Position numbers and translations under genes: made by a program
Notes under the pieces: generated by a model
What the model was told of the DNA's origin: nothing
The model's database searches: none
The model's input: the letters and a program-made list of their open reading frames with translations, nothing else
Shown: positions 41,486 to 51,188 of the stretch, one piece after another
Position numbering within the stretch: the first letter of the stretch is position 1
Layout: every line of letters starts with the position of its first letter
Assembly (NCBI GenBank): GCA_965216945.1
Contig: CBDCGU010000003.1
Location: 744,001 to 808,000, forward strand
Source of the DNA: DATHZQ01 sp965216945
GTDB lineage: Bacteria > Actinomycetota > Acidimicrobiia > Spongiisociales > UBA5794
Length of the DNA stretch: 64,000 bases
Direction: 5' to 3'

Positions 41486-44191
41486 TCAGTCCTCGAGAGC
41501 GGCGTGGGCGGCGGCCAGCCGGGCCACGGGCACTCGGAAGGGGGAACAGCTCACGTAGTCCAGCCCGTAGCTGTGACACAGGGCGATCGACTTCGGCTCG
41601 CCACCATGCTCGCCGCAGATGCCCACCTCGATGTCGTCCCGTGCGGCACGACCCGCAGACACGGCCATCTTGATCAGTGCGCCGACGCCGGCGTCGTCGA
41701 GCGTGGCGAAGGGGTTCTCGTTGAGCACCCCCAGCGTGATGTAGTTCGTGAGGAAGCTCGCCTCGGCGTCGTCGCGGCTGATGGCGAAGGTCGTCTGGGT
41801 CAGGTCGTTCGTACCGAAGGAGAAGAACTCGGCGGTCTTCGCCAGATCCCCGGCCGTCAGCGCGGCGCGCGGCGTTTCGATCATCGTGCCGATCTGGTAG
41901 TCGAGATCCTGACCGCGCTCGGCGAGCACCTGAGCCGCCTCGTCGCGCAACACATCCGCCACCCAGGCCAGCTCACCGGCGTCCACCGAGAGCGGAATCA
42001 TGATCTCGGGCTTGACGACGACGCCGTCGTCGGCGGCGTCGCAGGCCGCTTCGATGATCGCGCGAACCTGCATCCGCGTGATCTCGGGATAGATGACGCT
42101 GAGTCGCACACCCCGCAAACCGAGCATCGGGTTCGACTCGCGGAGCCGCTCCACGGCGTCGACCAGCTTCTCCGCGTGCTCCAGTTGCGACAAGCTCTCG
42201 TTGAGCGCCTCCAACGAATCGGCCGCACGGAGGCGGATCTTGCGATCGGCAACCTCGTCGACGAGCTTCTCCCACGCAGGAAGGAACTCGTGGAGCGGTG
42301 GGTCGATCAGCCGGATGATGACGGGGAGCCCGTCCATGGCCTCGAACAGTCCGTGGAAGTCGGCTCGCTGTAGCGGCAACAACTCGTCGAGCGCAGCCCG
42401 CCGTTCCGACGGTCGCGACGCCATGATCATGGACTGGACGACGGGGAGCCGCTCCTCTTCGAAGAACATGTGCTCGGTCCGGCACAGCCCGATGCCTTGG
42501 GCGCCGTACTCTCGCGCCCGCTTGGCGTCCGCCGGGTAGTCGGCGTTGGCCCGCACACCCAGCCTGCGGAAGTCGTCCGCCCAGCCGAGCAGCTTCACGA
42601 GCCATGGATCGGACAGATCGGGAACGAACGTCCCCAGTTGCCCGTGGAACACCTCGCCGGTGGTCCCGTCGATCGACACCCAATCGCCTTCGGCGATCTC
42701 GAGCACGCCGACCCGCATGACGTGGTTGTCCGGCTCGATCTCGAGGCCGTCCATGCCGACGACGGCGGGCTTGCCGAACTGGCGTGCCACCAACGCCGCG
42801 TGGCTGGTCCGCCCACCGCGGCTCGTGAGGATGCCTTCGGCGGCGATCATGCCGTGCACATCATCGGGTTTCGTCTCCGGCCGGACCAGGAGCACGTTGC
42901 GCCCTTCACCGTGCCAGCGCTCGGCGAGGTCCGGGTCGAAGGCGACAACGCCGACTGCAGCCCCAGGAGAGACATTGATTCCGGTGCCGAGCAGGCGCCC
43001 TTGAGCGAGAGCGTCCTGACGAGACTCGGCGGCCAGCTGCGGGTGCAGGAAGAAATCCACCTGGTCGGGAGAGACCCGCTGCACGGCTTCCTGCCGGCTG
43101 ATGAGGCCCTCGTCGGCCATGTCCACCGCGATGCGGACCGCGGCCTGTGCGGTGCGCTTGCCGTCGCGGGTCTGCAGCAGCCACAGCTTGCTCTGCTCGA
43201 CCGTGAACTCCATGTCCTGCATCTCGCGGTAGTGCTGCTCGAGCTTGTTCGAGATCTCGCTCAGCTCTGCGAACGCGTGGGGCATCTCGGTTGCGAGCTC
43301 GGTGAGATCGTTGGTGGTCCGGATCCCGGCCACCACATCCTCACCCTGGGCATTGATGAGGTAGTCGCCCTCGATGTGCGCCTCGCCCGTGGCACCGTCG
43401 CGGCTCATGGCCACACCCGTCGCCGAGTCGGCGCCGAGGTTGCCGAACACCATCACCTGGATGTTGACCGCAGTCCCCAGGTCGTGTGGGATGCCGGCGG
43501 CGTTGCGGTAGTCGATGGCGCGCTTGCCGTTCCAAGAGCGGAACACCGCCTCGACGGCCAGCCGCAACTGCTCCTTCGGATCGTCGGGGAAACCCTTGGC
43601 GATGCGACGGAAGCGACCGACGATCTCCTTCAGGTCGTCGACGGACAGCTCGGCGTCGTTCGCCACCCCTCGCTTCGTCCGGTATTCGGTGAGGACCTGC
43701 TCGAACAGCTCGTCCTTGTGGCCGAGCACGACCGAGCCGAACATCTGCACGAGCCGCCGGTACGAGTCATAAGCGAAACGCGGGTCGCCACTGAGCTTGG
43801 CGAGACCCTCGACCACCTCGTCGTTGAGGCCGATGTTGAGCACCGTGTCCATCATGCCCGGCATCGAGAACTTGGCCCCGGAGCGGCACGACACGAGAAG
43901 CGGGTTGGCGGGGTCGCCGAAAGTCTTGCCCGTGTCCGCTTCGATGGCGCTGCGTGCTTCGGCGATCTGCTCGCTCAGCCCCTCAGGGAATTTGCCCCCG
44001 CCGGCGATGTACTCGTTGCAAGCTCGGGTGGTGATGGTGAATCCAGGCGGCACCGGCACACCGATGCGGGACATGTCGCCCAGGTTGGCTCCCTTGCCTC
44101 CGAGCAGGCCTCGCACCTCCTCCCAGTCGCCGCCGACGGCCTTCTCGGCCTCGGCCACCTGGTTGAAGCGATATACCCATGTCTCAGTCAT
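41486..44191 (-). CDS. ppdK: Pyruvate, phosphate dikinase
   Basis: This 901-residue enzyme interconverts pyruvate + ATP + Pi and phosphoenolpyruvate + AMP + PPi. The N-terminal nucleotide-binding domain starts GLLGGKGANLGDM. The central swivel carries the phosphorylated His in GGRTSHAALVARQFGKPAVVG. The C-terminal TIM barrel has GIGLCRTEHMFF, FSFGTNDLTQTTF and CGEHGGEP with the catalytic Cys. Length is typical. It lies 43 nt after a DHODH-like gene and nifJ on the same strand, forming a pyruvate-node group: ferredoxin-linked pyruvate synthesis or oxidation next to conversion to phosphoenolpyruvate. Confidence 0.97.
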   Translation of the reverse strand: MTETWVYRFNQVAEAEKAVGGDWEEVRGLLGGKGANLGDMSRIGVPVPPGFTITTRACNEYIAGGGKFPEGLSEQIAEARSAIEADTGKTFGDPANPLLVSCRSGAKFSMPGMMDTVLNIGLNDEVVEGLAKLSGDPRFAYDSYRRLVQMFGSVVLGHKDELFEQVLTEYRTKRGVANDAELSVDDLKEIVGRFRRIAKGFPDDPKEQLRLAVEAVFRSWNGKRAIDYRNAAGIPHDLGTAVNIQVMVFGNLGADSATGVAMSRDGATGEAHIEGDYLINAQGEDVVAGIRTTNDLTELATEMPHAFAELSEISNKLEQHYREMQDMEFTVEQSKLWLLQTRDGKRTAQAAVRIAVDMADEGLISRQEAVQRVSPDQVDFFLHPQLAAESRQDALAQGRLLGTGINVSPGAAVGVVAFDPDLAERWHGEGRNVLLVRPETKPDDVHGMIAAEGILTSRGGRTSHAALVARQFGKPAVVGMDGLEIEPDNHVMRVGVLEIAEGDWVSIDGTTGEVFHGQLGTFVPDLSDPWLVKLLGWADDFRRLGVRANADYPADAKRAREYGAQGIGLCRTEHMFFEEERLPVVQSMIMASRPSERRAALDELLPLQRADFHGLFEAMDGLPVIIRLIDPPLHEFLPAWEKLVDEVADRKIRLRAADSLEALNESLSQLEHAEKLVDAVERLRESNPMLGLRGVRLSVIYPEITRMQVRAIIEAACDAADDGVVVKPEIMIPLSVDAGELAWVADVLRDEAAQVLAERGQDLDYQIGTMIETPRAALTAGDLAKTAEFFSFGTNDLTQTTFAISRDDAEASFLTNYITLGVLNENPFATLDDAGVGALIKMAVSAGRAARDDIEVGICGEHGGEPKSIALCHSYGLDYVSCSPFRVPVARLAAAHAALED

Positions 44192-44234
44192 TGCGGATCA
44201 TCTTTCGTTGTTGCAATCTCAAATCGAAGCGAGG

Positions 44235-45245
44235 TCAGAGCCGGCTCGAGGCATATGTCACGAGCGACCGCATGTAGTTGGCTCGCTCGAACGCCGTCGG
44301 GTCCGGGCTCGAAAGCTGGCTCAAGCTGCCCTTGGCCTGCTCGACCGACTCGTAGTCGCGCTCACTCAGCCACTGCTCGGTGCCTCGGAGCAGCTCTGCG
44401 AGGTGTTGTGGCCCGTGGCGCAACAGCGCCGAGGCCGTCATGGTCACGTCGGCGCCGGCCAGGATCAGCTTGACCACGTCCTCGGAGGAGTGCACTCCGG
44501 AAGTCGCCGCCAGCGACGCGTCGACCCGGCCGTGCAGGATGCCGATCCATGTGAGGGGAAGGCGAAGCGCGGCGGGCGTGGACAGCACGAGGTTGGGTGC
44601 CACCTCCAGCGCATCGAGGTCGATGTCGGGCTGGTAGAACCGGTTGAACAGCACCAGCCCGTCCGCCCCTGCGTCGACGAGCCGGCGCGCCATGTTGGCC
44701 ATCGAACTGAAGAAGGGCGACACCTTCACGGCGAGCGGGATGGTGATCGTCGACCGCATCTGCTCGACCAAACGCAGATAGTCGTCGACCACCTCGGCGC
44801 CGGTCTTGTCCATGTCGGCGGCCACGATGTAGATGTTGAGCTCGAGAGCGTCGGCGCCGGAGTCCTCGATCTTCTTGCCGTAGGACACCCATCCGCCGGG
44901 CGAGTCGCCGTTCAGGCTGCCGATGACCGGGATCGGCAGCTCCTCCTTGGCCCGCACCAGGGTCCGCAGGTACGCCTCCGACCCGGTGTTGTACGAATCC
45001 ATCTCGGGCAGCTGGCCGCCGAAGAACTCCGCCGAGACATCGGCGCCGAAGTCGGCGAGATCGGCAACGGCCAGCGCATCGTGGACGATCTGCTCCTCGA
45101 ACAGCGAAGGCATGACCACTGCCGCGGCCCCGGCCTCCACCAGCTCGTGCAGTGTGTCGATGTCGCCCGTGAGCGGTGAGGCCGACGGCACCAGCGGGTT
45201 GGCGAGCTGCATCCCGAGATACGTCGTCGTGAGGTCCACCGTCAT
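44235..45245 (-). CDS. Dihydroorotate dehydrogenase-like flavoprotein next to nifJ
   Basis: This 336-residue TIM-barrel protein resembles dihydroorotate dehydrogenase (TTYLGMQLANPLVPSASPLTG, AVKVSPFFSSMANMA, VLFNRFYQPDID). It belongs to a side family that is commonly found beside pyruvate:ferredoxin oxidoreductase. SATSGVHSSEDVVKLILAGADVTM marks the FMN phosphate site. It is probably not the pyrimidine enzyme; a flavin-linked electron-transfer role with NifJ is inferred from position. Its ATG overlaps the nifJ stop (ATGA). Confidence 0.85.
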   Translation of the reverse strand: MTVDLTTTYLGMQLANPLVPSASPLTGDIDTLHELVEAGAAAVVMPSLFEEQIVHDALAVADLADFGADVSAEFFGGQLPEMDSYNTGSEAYLRTLVRAKEELPIPVIGSLNGDSPGGWVSYGKKIEDSGADALELNIYIVAADMDKTGAEVVDDYLRLVEQMRSTITIPLAVKVSPFFSSMANMARRLVDAGADGLVLFNRFYQPDIDLDALEVAPNLVLSTPAALRLPLTWIGILHGRVDASLAATSGVHSSEDVVKLILAGADVTMTASALLRHGPQHLAELLRGTEQWLSERDYESVEQAKGSLSQLSSPDPTAFERANYMRSLVTYASSRL

Positions 45246-48200
45246 TCCTCCACCTCCGCATAGACCGCGGTTCGCTCGACGTGCACCATCTGCTCGTACA
45301 AGTGCCAGCGGTTGTCGATGTCTTGCTGGGCTTGGGCCAGCAGCTCCTCGGCGTGCTCCGGGTTCGATCTCGCCAGCATGGCGAAACGCGCCTCGCTCGC
45401 CGCGTACTCCTTGAACGGGATCTTGGGCGCCCGGCTGTCGAGGTGCAGCGCCGGCTTCCCGTCGGCGACTGCGGACGGGTCATACCGGTACAGCGGCCAG
45501 TAGCCGGACTCGGCGGCCGCTTTTTGGTGCTGCATCTGCGTGGCCATGTCGAGCCCATGGGCGATGCACGGGCTGAACGCGATGATCAGCGAGACTCCCG
45601 GGTAGGCCTCCGCCTCGACGAAGGCTTTCACCACCTGTGTCATGTTGGCCCCCATCGCCACTTGGGCGACGTACACGTCGCCGTAGGCCTGGGCGATCAT
45701 GCCGAGATCCTTCTTCCCGGTCGGCTTGCCCCCCGCGGCGAACTTGGCGACCGCCGCCCGCGGTGTGGCCTTCGACGCCTGGCCTCCCGTGTTCGAGTAC
45801 ACCTCGGTGTCGAGCACGAGGATGTTGAGGTTGCGGCCGGACGCCAAAACGTGATCGAGCCCGCCAAAGCCGATGTCGTACGCCCAGCCGTCACCCCCGA
45901 CGATCCAGACGTTCGTCTTCACCAGGGCCTCGGCCAGCGTCTCCAGACGTCGCGCTCTCGGGTCATCGAGAGAAGCCAGCTGGGTTCGGAGCTGCTCGAC
46001 GCGCTCCCGCTGTTTGGCGATACCTGCTTCGTCGCTCTGGTCGGCCGCCATCAGCTCGTCGGCGAGCGACCCGAGCTCCGGCGACAGATCCGCCACGAGC
46101 AGCATTGCCATGTCGGTCTTCTGATCGAGGGCCAGCCGCATGCCGAACCCGAACTCGGCGTTGTCCTCGAACAGCGAGTTGGACCACGCAGGACCGCGCC
46201 CGCTGGCATCCACGGCATAAGGCGTCGTGGGAAGGTTGCCGCCGTAGATCGACGAGCACCCTGTGGCGTTGGCGATGATCGTACGGTCGCCGAAGAGCTG
46301 GCTCATCAGCTTCACGTACGGCGTTTCGCCACAACCCGAGCATGCTCCGGAGAACTCGAAGAGCGGTTGCAGGGCCTGCGATCCCTTGACGTTGCCGACG
46401 GAGAGTTGAGTGCGGTCGTACTCGGGGATGTCCAGGAAGAACTCGAACGACGACCGCTCCACCTCGAGATGATCGTCCTTCGGCTCCATGTTGATCGCTT
46501 TGTGCTTGACGGCCTCTTTGCTCTTGGCCGGGCAGATGTCGACACAGACCCCGCACCCGGTGCAGTCGTCGGGAGCGACCTGGATGGTCATGTTCATCCC
46601 GGCGAAGTCCCTGCCCTTCCAGGCCTTGGTCAGGAATCCGCCCGGGGCGTCCTCGACCACATCGGGCTCGTAGACCTTCATCCGGATGGCGGCGTGGGGA
46701 CACACCAGCGCACAGCGGGCACAGTCGATGCAGATCTCGGGGTCCCAGATGGGGATCTCATCGGCGATGCTGCGCTTCTCGTATTGGGCGGTCGCGGTCG
46801 GGAACGTGCCGTCGACCGGAAACGCGCTGACGGGGAGGCGGTCGCCCTCGCCGGCCAGGAGCACCCCGGTCACCCGCTCGACGAAGTCGGGAACGTGCTC
46901 CGGCACGGCCGGTCGGATGCCCTTCGTCGACGTCACATTCGCCGGCACGTCGACCTTGTGGAGACCGGCGAGCGCCCCGTCGACGGCGGCGTAGTTGCGC
47001 TCGAGCACGACGTCGCCCAGTTTGCCGTAGGCCTTGGCGATGGCCCCCTTGATGGCGTCGATCGCCTCGTCGCGCGGCAATACCCCGCTCAGCCCGAAGA
47101 AGCAGGTCTGGAGCACGGTGTTGATCCGCCCCTTGAGGCCGGCCTCGGCTGCGATGCGATGCCCGTCGACGACGTAGAAGTCGATGGACTTGTCGACGAT
47201 GTTCCGCTGCGCCTCGACCGGCAACCGGTCCCACACGTCGTCGGGTCCGTAGGGGCTGTTGAGAAGGAAGGTGGCGCTCGGGGCGGCATGCTCCAGCACA
47301 TCGAGTTTCGCCAAGAAGCCGAATTGATGGCACGCCACAAACCCGGCCTCGTCGATCAAGTAGGCGGACCGGATCGGATCGGGACCGAATCGCAGGTGGG
47401 AGACCGTCATGGCGCCCGACTTCTTGGAGTCGTAGACGAAATAGCCCTGGGCGTACTGATCGGTGTTGCTCCCGATGATCTTCACCGAGTTCTTGTTGGC
47501 GCCGACCGTGCCGTCGCTACCGAGACCGTAGAAGATGGCGCGCACGGTGTCGGCCGGTTCCTGCCATGAGCCGGCGACGTCCAGCGAGCTTCCCGATACG
47601 TCGTCGAAGATGCCGATCGTGGAATGGCGGTGCGGCACGGGTGCAGACAGCTCCTCGAACACCCGTTCCGCCATGGAAGGCGTGAACTCCTTCGACGAGA
47701 GGCCGTACCTCACCGCGATGACGTCGGTGTCGCTCCTCCCCGCCTCCCGCAGGGCGGCGGTGACATCGAGATACAGCGGGTCGCCAACCGCTCCGGGCTC
47801 CTTGGTGCGGTCGAGGACCGCCACGGACGTGACGGTGTCCGGCAGCGCCGCAGCGAAGTGGTCGATCGAGAAAGGCCGGAAGAGTCGCACATTGAGCACG
47901 CCGACCTTCTCGCCTGCGGCGACGAGGTGGTCGACGGCCTCGGCGACGGTGCCGGTGGCGCTGCCCATGACGACGATGACCCGCTCCGCATCCGCGGCCC
48001 CGTGGTAGTCGAAGAGCTCGTAGCGACGCCCGGTCACCTCGGCGAAGTGGTCGAGCACGCCGGCAACGATCGGGGGAGTCGCCACGTAGTAGGGCTCGGC
48101 GGCCTCCCGCGCCTGGAAGAACACATCCGGATTCTGTGCCGTGCCGCGCACCGCGGGTCGGTTGGGATCGAGCGAACGAAGGCGATGCTCGGCGATGAGG

Positions 48201-48802
48201 TCATCGTCGATGAACTCGGCGATCGTCTCGTGGTCGAGCGGCTCGATCGTCGCAACTTCGTGAGACGTCCGGAAACCGTCGAAGAAGTGGATGAACGGGA
48301 CCCGACTCTTCAAGGTCGCCGCATGGGCCACCAGCGCCATGTCTTGCGCCTCTTGGACCGAGTTGGCGCAAAGCATCGCCGTCCCCGTCTGGCGAGCAGC
48401 CATCACGTCACCGTGGTCGCAGAAGATGCTGAGGGCGTGGGTGGCCACGGTGCGGGCGGCCACGTGGATGACGCTCGGCGTCAGCTCACCGGCGATCTTG
48501 TAGAGGTTCGGGATCATCAGCAGCAGCCCCTGCGATGCCGTGAACGTCGCCCCGAGGGCACCGGCCTGCAGGGCGCCATGCAGCGCACCGGCGGCACCTG
48601 CCTCGGACTGCATCTCGATGACGTCTGGCACGCTGCCCCAGAGGTTGGGTTGGGACGCCTGTGCCCATGCGTCGGCGAGCTCGCCCATCGGCGAGGCAGG
48701 GGTGATCGGATAGATCGCCATCACTTCGGATACGGCGTACGCGACTCTCGCCGCCGCCTCGTTGCCGTCGACGACGATGCGTGGTGTGGTGTGGATGCTC
48801 AT
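45242..48802 (-). CDS. nifJ: Pyruvate:ferredoxin (flavodoxin) oxidoreductase
   Basis: This 1186-residue single-chain enzyme oxidises pyruvate to acetyl-CoA and CO2 with ferredoxin, or works in reverse. The start VDGNEAAARVAYAVSEVMAIYPITPASPMGE is the domain I signature. CIDCARCALVCP and CTGCGVCVDICP form the inserted two-cluster ferredoxin domain, and a C-terminal ThDP domain has CSGCGETPY and GDGWAYDIGFGG. Start is ATG 48802, although AGGAG lies only 1 nt upstream; TTG 48826 is a fallback. With ppdK it points to anaerobic or low-oxygen metabolism and ferredoxin supply for the hydrogenase. Confidence 0.95.
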   Translation of the reverse strand: MSIHTTPRIVVDGNEAAARVAYAVSEVMAIYPITPASPMGELADAWAQASQPNLWGSVPDVIEMQSEAGAAGALHGALQAGALGATFTASQGLLLMIPNLYKIAGELTPSVIHVAARTVATHALSIFCDHGDVMAARQTGTAMLCANSVQEAQDMALVAHAATLKSRVPFIHFFDGFRTSHEVATIEPLDHETIAEFIDDDLIAEHRLRSLDPNRPAVRGTAQNPDVFFQAREAAEPYYVATPPIVAGVLDHFAEVTGRRYELFDYHGAADAERVIVVMGSATGTVAEAVDHLVAAGEKVGVLNVRLFRPFSIDHFAAALPDTVTSVAVLDRTKEPGAVGDPLYLDVTAALREAGRSDTDVIAVRYGLSSKEFTPSMAERVFEELSAPVPHRHSTIGIFDDVSGSSLDVAGSWQEPADTVRAIFYGLGSDGTVGANKNSVKIIGSNTDQYAQGYFVYDSKKSGAMTVSHLRFGPDPIRSAYLIDEAGFVACHQFGFLAKLDVLEHAAPSATFLLNSPYGPDDVWDRLPVEAQRNIVDKSIDFYVVDGHRIAAEAGLKGRINTVLQTCFFGLSGVLPRDEAIDAIKGAIAKAYGKLGDVVLERNYAAVDGALAGLHKVDVPANVTSTKGIRPAVPEHVPDFVERVTGVLLAGEGDRLPVSAFPVDGTFPTATAQYEKRSIADEIPIWDPEICIDCARCALVCPHAAIRMKVYEPDVVEDAPGGFLTKAWKGRDFAGMNMTIQVAPDDCTGCGVCVDICPAKSKEAVKHKAINMEPKDDHLEVERSSFEFFLDIPEYDRTQLSVGNVKGSQALQPLFEFSGACSGCGETPYVKLMSQLFGDRTIIANATGCSSIYGGNLPTTPYAVDASGRGPAWSNSLFEDNAEFGFGMRLALDQKTDMAMLLVADLSPELGSLADELMAADQSDEAGIAKQRERVEQLRTQLASLDDPRARRLETLAEALVKTNVWIVGGDGWAYDIGFGGLDHVLASGRNLNILVLDTEVYSNTGGQASKATPRAAVAKFAAGGKPTGKKDLGMIAQAYGDVYVAQVAMGANMTQVVKAFVEAEAYPGVSLIIAFSPCIAHGLDMATQMQHQKAAAESGYWPLYRYDPSAVADGKPALHLDSRAPKIPFKEYAASEARFAMLARSNPEHAEELLAQAQQDIDNRWHLYEQMVHVERTAVYAEVEE

Positions 48803-48960
48803 TCTCCTGGGGATCGTGACCCACAACCCACAGAGGTGTTAGGACCGTTGGTCCTCCGGCCCGGGACCGATCTCTTGATGCGCTCACTGTGCGGGCAATC
48901 CCACAACGACGGGTTGTGCGGGGGTACGGGAATTGTCGGTGACCTCCTTGCCTGAGGGTC
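48803..48960 (-). promoter_or_regulatory. Upstream region of nifJ with two inverted repeats
   Basis: The 158-bp gap between yjbQ-like and nifJ genes contains the palindrome AGGACC-GTT-GGTCCT (48841-48855) and the inverted repeat CACAAC/GTTGTG around 48902-48919 with CCC/GGG outside. The second may terminate the upstream gene. The first is a candidate operator. Confidence 0.5.
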
Positions 48961-49368
48961 TCATCCGGGGAGGAAGCTGAGCCGCACAGTGCGCTCGGGA
49001 TTGTCCGCGTTCGGATCCACGAGGACGATGGACTGCCACGTGCCGAGCGTCATCCGCCCGTCGAGGACCGGCACCGTCAGCGACGGCGCTACCAGCCCGG
49101 GAAGGACGTGATCTGCTCCATGTCCCGGACTGCCGTGGCGATGCCGGTAGAGCCCATCGTCGCGCGGCAACAGCGCGTCGAGACGATCGAGAAGGTCGGC
49201 ATCACTGCCTGCTCCGGTCTCGACGATCGCCAACCCCGCCGTCGCATGGGGCACGAACACCGATACGAGCCCGTCACCCCGCCCCGTCACGAAGCCGGCC
49301 ACCTGTGAGGTCAGGTCGACGACGGTGCGCCGGCGACCGGTCGTGATGCGCAGCGTCTCTGAGTCCAT
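48961..49368 (-). CDS. YjbQ / UPF0047 family protein
   Basis: This 135-residue protein is a YjbQ family member, a compact beta-sandwich trimer. VSVFVPHATAGLAIVETG and HRHGSPGHGADHVLPGLVAPSLTVPV carry the conserved His cluster, and RMTLGTWQSIVLVDPN follows. Some members have thiamine-phosphate synthase side activity and are named accordingly; the true role is not settled. It stands alone upstream of nifJ. Confidence 0.85.
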   Translation of the reverse strand: MDSETLRITTGRRRTVVDLTSQVAGFVTGRGDGLVSVFVPHATAGLAIVETGAGSDADLLDRLDALLPRDDGLYRHRHGSPGHGADHVLPGLVAPSLTVPVLDGRMTLGTWQSIVLVDPNADNPERTVRLSFLPG

Positions 49369-49472
49369 GCGGGCACACTATCGGCGCCTACCGGGCCCGC
49401 GCACCGGCCACGGGAACGTGGGGCAACCGCGCCTGTCCGGTCCCTTCGAGACACGCCGGAACTGGAGCCGTC

Positions 49473-51188
49473 TCAGCGGCGCAGCACGGCACCGAGCCGC
49501 CGGCTTCGCTTGTACGGAAAGATCTCGATCACCTCGCCGGCCTCGAGGCGGTTCTGCATGCGCGTCCAGAAGCGGACACCGAACAAGTCGCCGTGGTGCT
49601 CGTCGAAGGCCTCACGAAGCTCGCCCCGAATGCCGAGGAAGTTGGAGAACTCCTCGGGAAACACATCGTTCTCGCCGACCCCGAACCACGGTTCTGCCGA
49701 CATCTCCTCGTCGGCCCGATCCGATTCGGGCATCTCACGGAACTTGCACTGCGTGATCGGGATGATCTCGTCGTAGTCGTAGAAGACGACCCTGCCGCCG
49801 TTGGTGACCCCGAAGTTCTTCAGCAGCATGTCGCCCGGGAAGATGTTGGCGGCGGCGAGGTTCTTGATCGCCCTGCCGTAGTCGACGATGGCGGCGCGAG
49901 CCTTCACCGGGTTCGCCTCGCGCACGTAGAGATCGAGGGGGGCGAGCCGCCGCTCCACGTAGACATGGTGCAGTGTGACGTGCTCGTCGTCGATGCTCAC
50001 CGACCGGGTCGCCTGGGTCGCCAGCTCCTCGAGCAGATCGGAGGCAAATCGGGAGCGGTCGAAGCGCAGGTGCTCGAACTCGTGCGCATCGACCAACCGA
50101 CCGGCACGATCGTGCCGCGTCACGAGGCGGTATTTCGACATGATGCGACGGCGCGTCGTCTGTTTGGGATACGGGAACCGATCACGGATCACCTTGAACA
50201 CGACCCGGTACCCGGGAGCGGTGAACACGATCATCACCATGCCGCGAATCCCACGGGCAAACTCGAACCGATCCTCCGACGTGGCGATGTAGCGCGCCAG
50301 GTCGCGGAACAGCTCCGTCTTGCCGTGCTTGCGGTAACCGATCGCCGTGTACAGCTCGTCGCGGCTCCTACCGGGGAGCAGCGCGTCGAGGTAGGCGACG
50401 AGGGCAGCCGGCTGGGGAGCGGCGACGAAGAACGCCGCACGTGTGTAGCTGAAGAGAGCGGCCACGTCCTCCGCCTCGGTGAGCACGGCTCCGATCGCCA
50501 GACCGCGGTTTGTGTGGTGGATGGCGATGCCGAGCGGCAGCGCCACGCCCCGCCCCGACAGCCGCCCGACGAGATAGGCACCGTGCCCCCGGTAGAACGG
50601 CGTCGGCAAGAGCTCGATCTCGTCCACAGTCGCCGCCATGCCGTGGAGACCGAGGCTGCGTTCGATCTCGACGACCGCCAGCCTCACGTCCCTCCGCAGG
50701 TTCTGCCACACGTCGGCGAGGCCTGGGGCCGTCACCGCTTTCTCGAGAGTGGCTTCGAGCCCGGCGTCGACGGAGTGGCGGAGCACCGCGATCGTGTCCC
50801 CGGGCGGGAGGGGGTGACCCTCGAGGAACTCGACGCGCGGGTCCACACCCTCTGTGGTGAGAAAACGCCGGGTGATCGAGTTGTAGAACGTCTCTGCGAT
50901 CTCGACGTCCGGTCGGTCCGCCACCAATGCCGCATAGATCCCGTGGGCCGCTGCCCAAGTCGCCGCCCGCTCGGCGGCATCGCCCCGGTTGCGGCGCAGC
51001 TCGCCGACCGTGGCGCCTACTGCGTCGGTGTAGGCGTCGAGGCGCTCGTTGGTCAGCACCGCCAGACCGTCCCAGTCCCTTGCGGCGAAGTAGCGAGCGG
51101 CCGACTCGTTGATGGCCGCCAGCGCAGTCGCAAAGGAGTCGAAGTGGCGGAGGACCGCCGTGGCGACGGCAGTGCCCTCCTCGGTCAA
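49473..51188 (-). CDS. aceK: Isocitrate dehydrogenase kinase/phosphatase
   Basis: This 571-residue protein matches AceK over its length. The regulatory N-half includes TPFYRGHGAYLVGRL. The kinase half has the ATP lysine in VFKVIRDRFPYPK, then PGDMLLKNFGV with the catalytic Asp and Asn, and VVFYDYDEI with the metal-binding Asp. AceK phosphorylates isocitrate dehydrogenase and so diverts isocitrate to the glyoxylate shunt. It is best known from proteobacteria with aceBAK; no aceA or aceB is beside it here. Its start overlaps the prs stop by 4 nt (ATGA), so it is co-translated with prs. Gene transfer is likely. Confidence 0.92.
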   Translation of the reverse strand: MTEEGTAVATAVLRHFDSFATALAAINESAARYFAARDWDGLAVLTNERLDAYTDAVGATVGELRRNRGDAAERAATWAAAHGIYAALVADRPDVEIAETFYNSITRRFLTTEGVDPRVEFLEGHPLPPGDTIAVLRHSVDAGLEATLEKAVTAPGLADVWQNLRRDVRLAVVEIERSLGLHGMAATVDEIELLPTPFYRGHGAYLVGRLSGRGVALPLGIAIHHTNRGLAIGAVLTEAEDVAALFSYTRAAFFVAAPQPAALVAYLDALLPGRSRDELYTAIGYRKHGKTELFRDLARYIATSEDRFEFARGIRGMVMIVFTAPGYRVVFKVIRDRFPYPKQTTRRRIMSKYRLVTRHDRAGRLVDAHEFEHLRFDRSRFASDLLEELATQATRSVSIDDEHVTLHHVYVERRLAPLDLYVREANPVKARAAIVDYGRAIKNLAAANIFPGDMLLKNFGVTNGGRVVFYDYDEIIPITQCKFREMPESDRADEEMSAEPWFGVGENDVFPEEFSNFLGIRGELREAFDEHHGDLFGVRFWTRMQNRLEAGEVIEIFPYKRSRRLGAVLRR

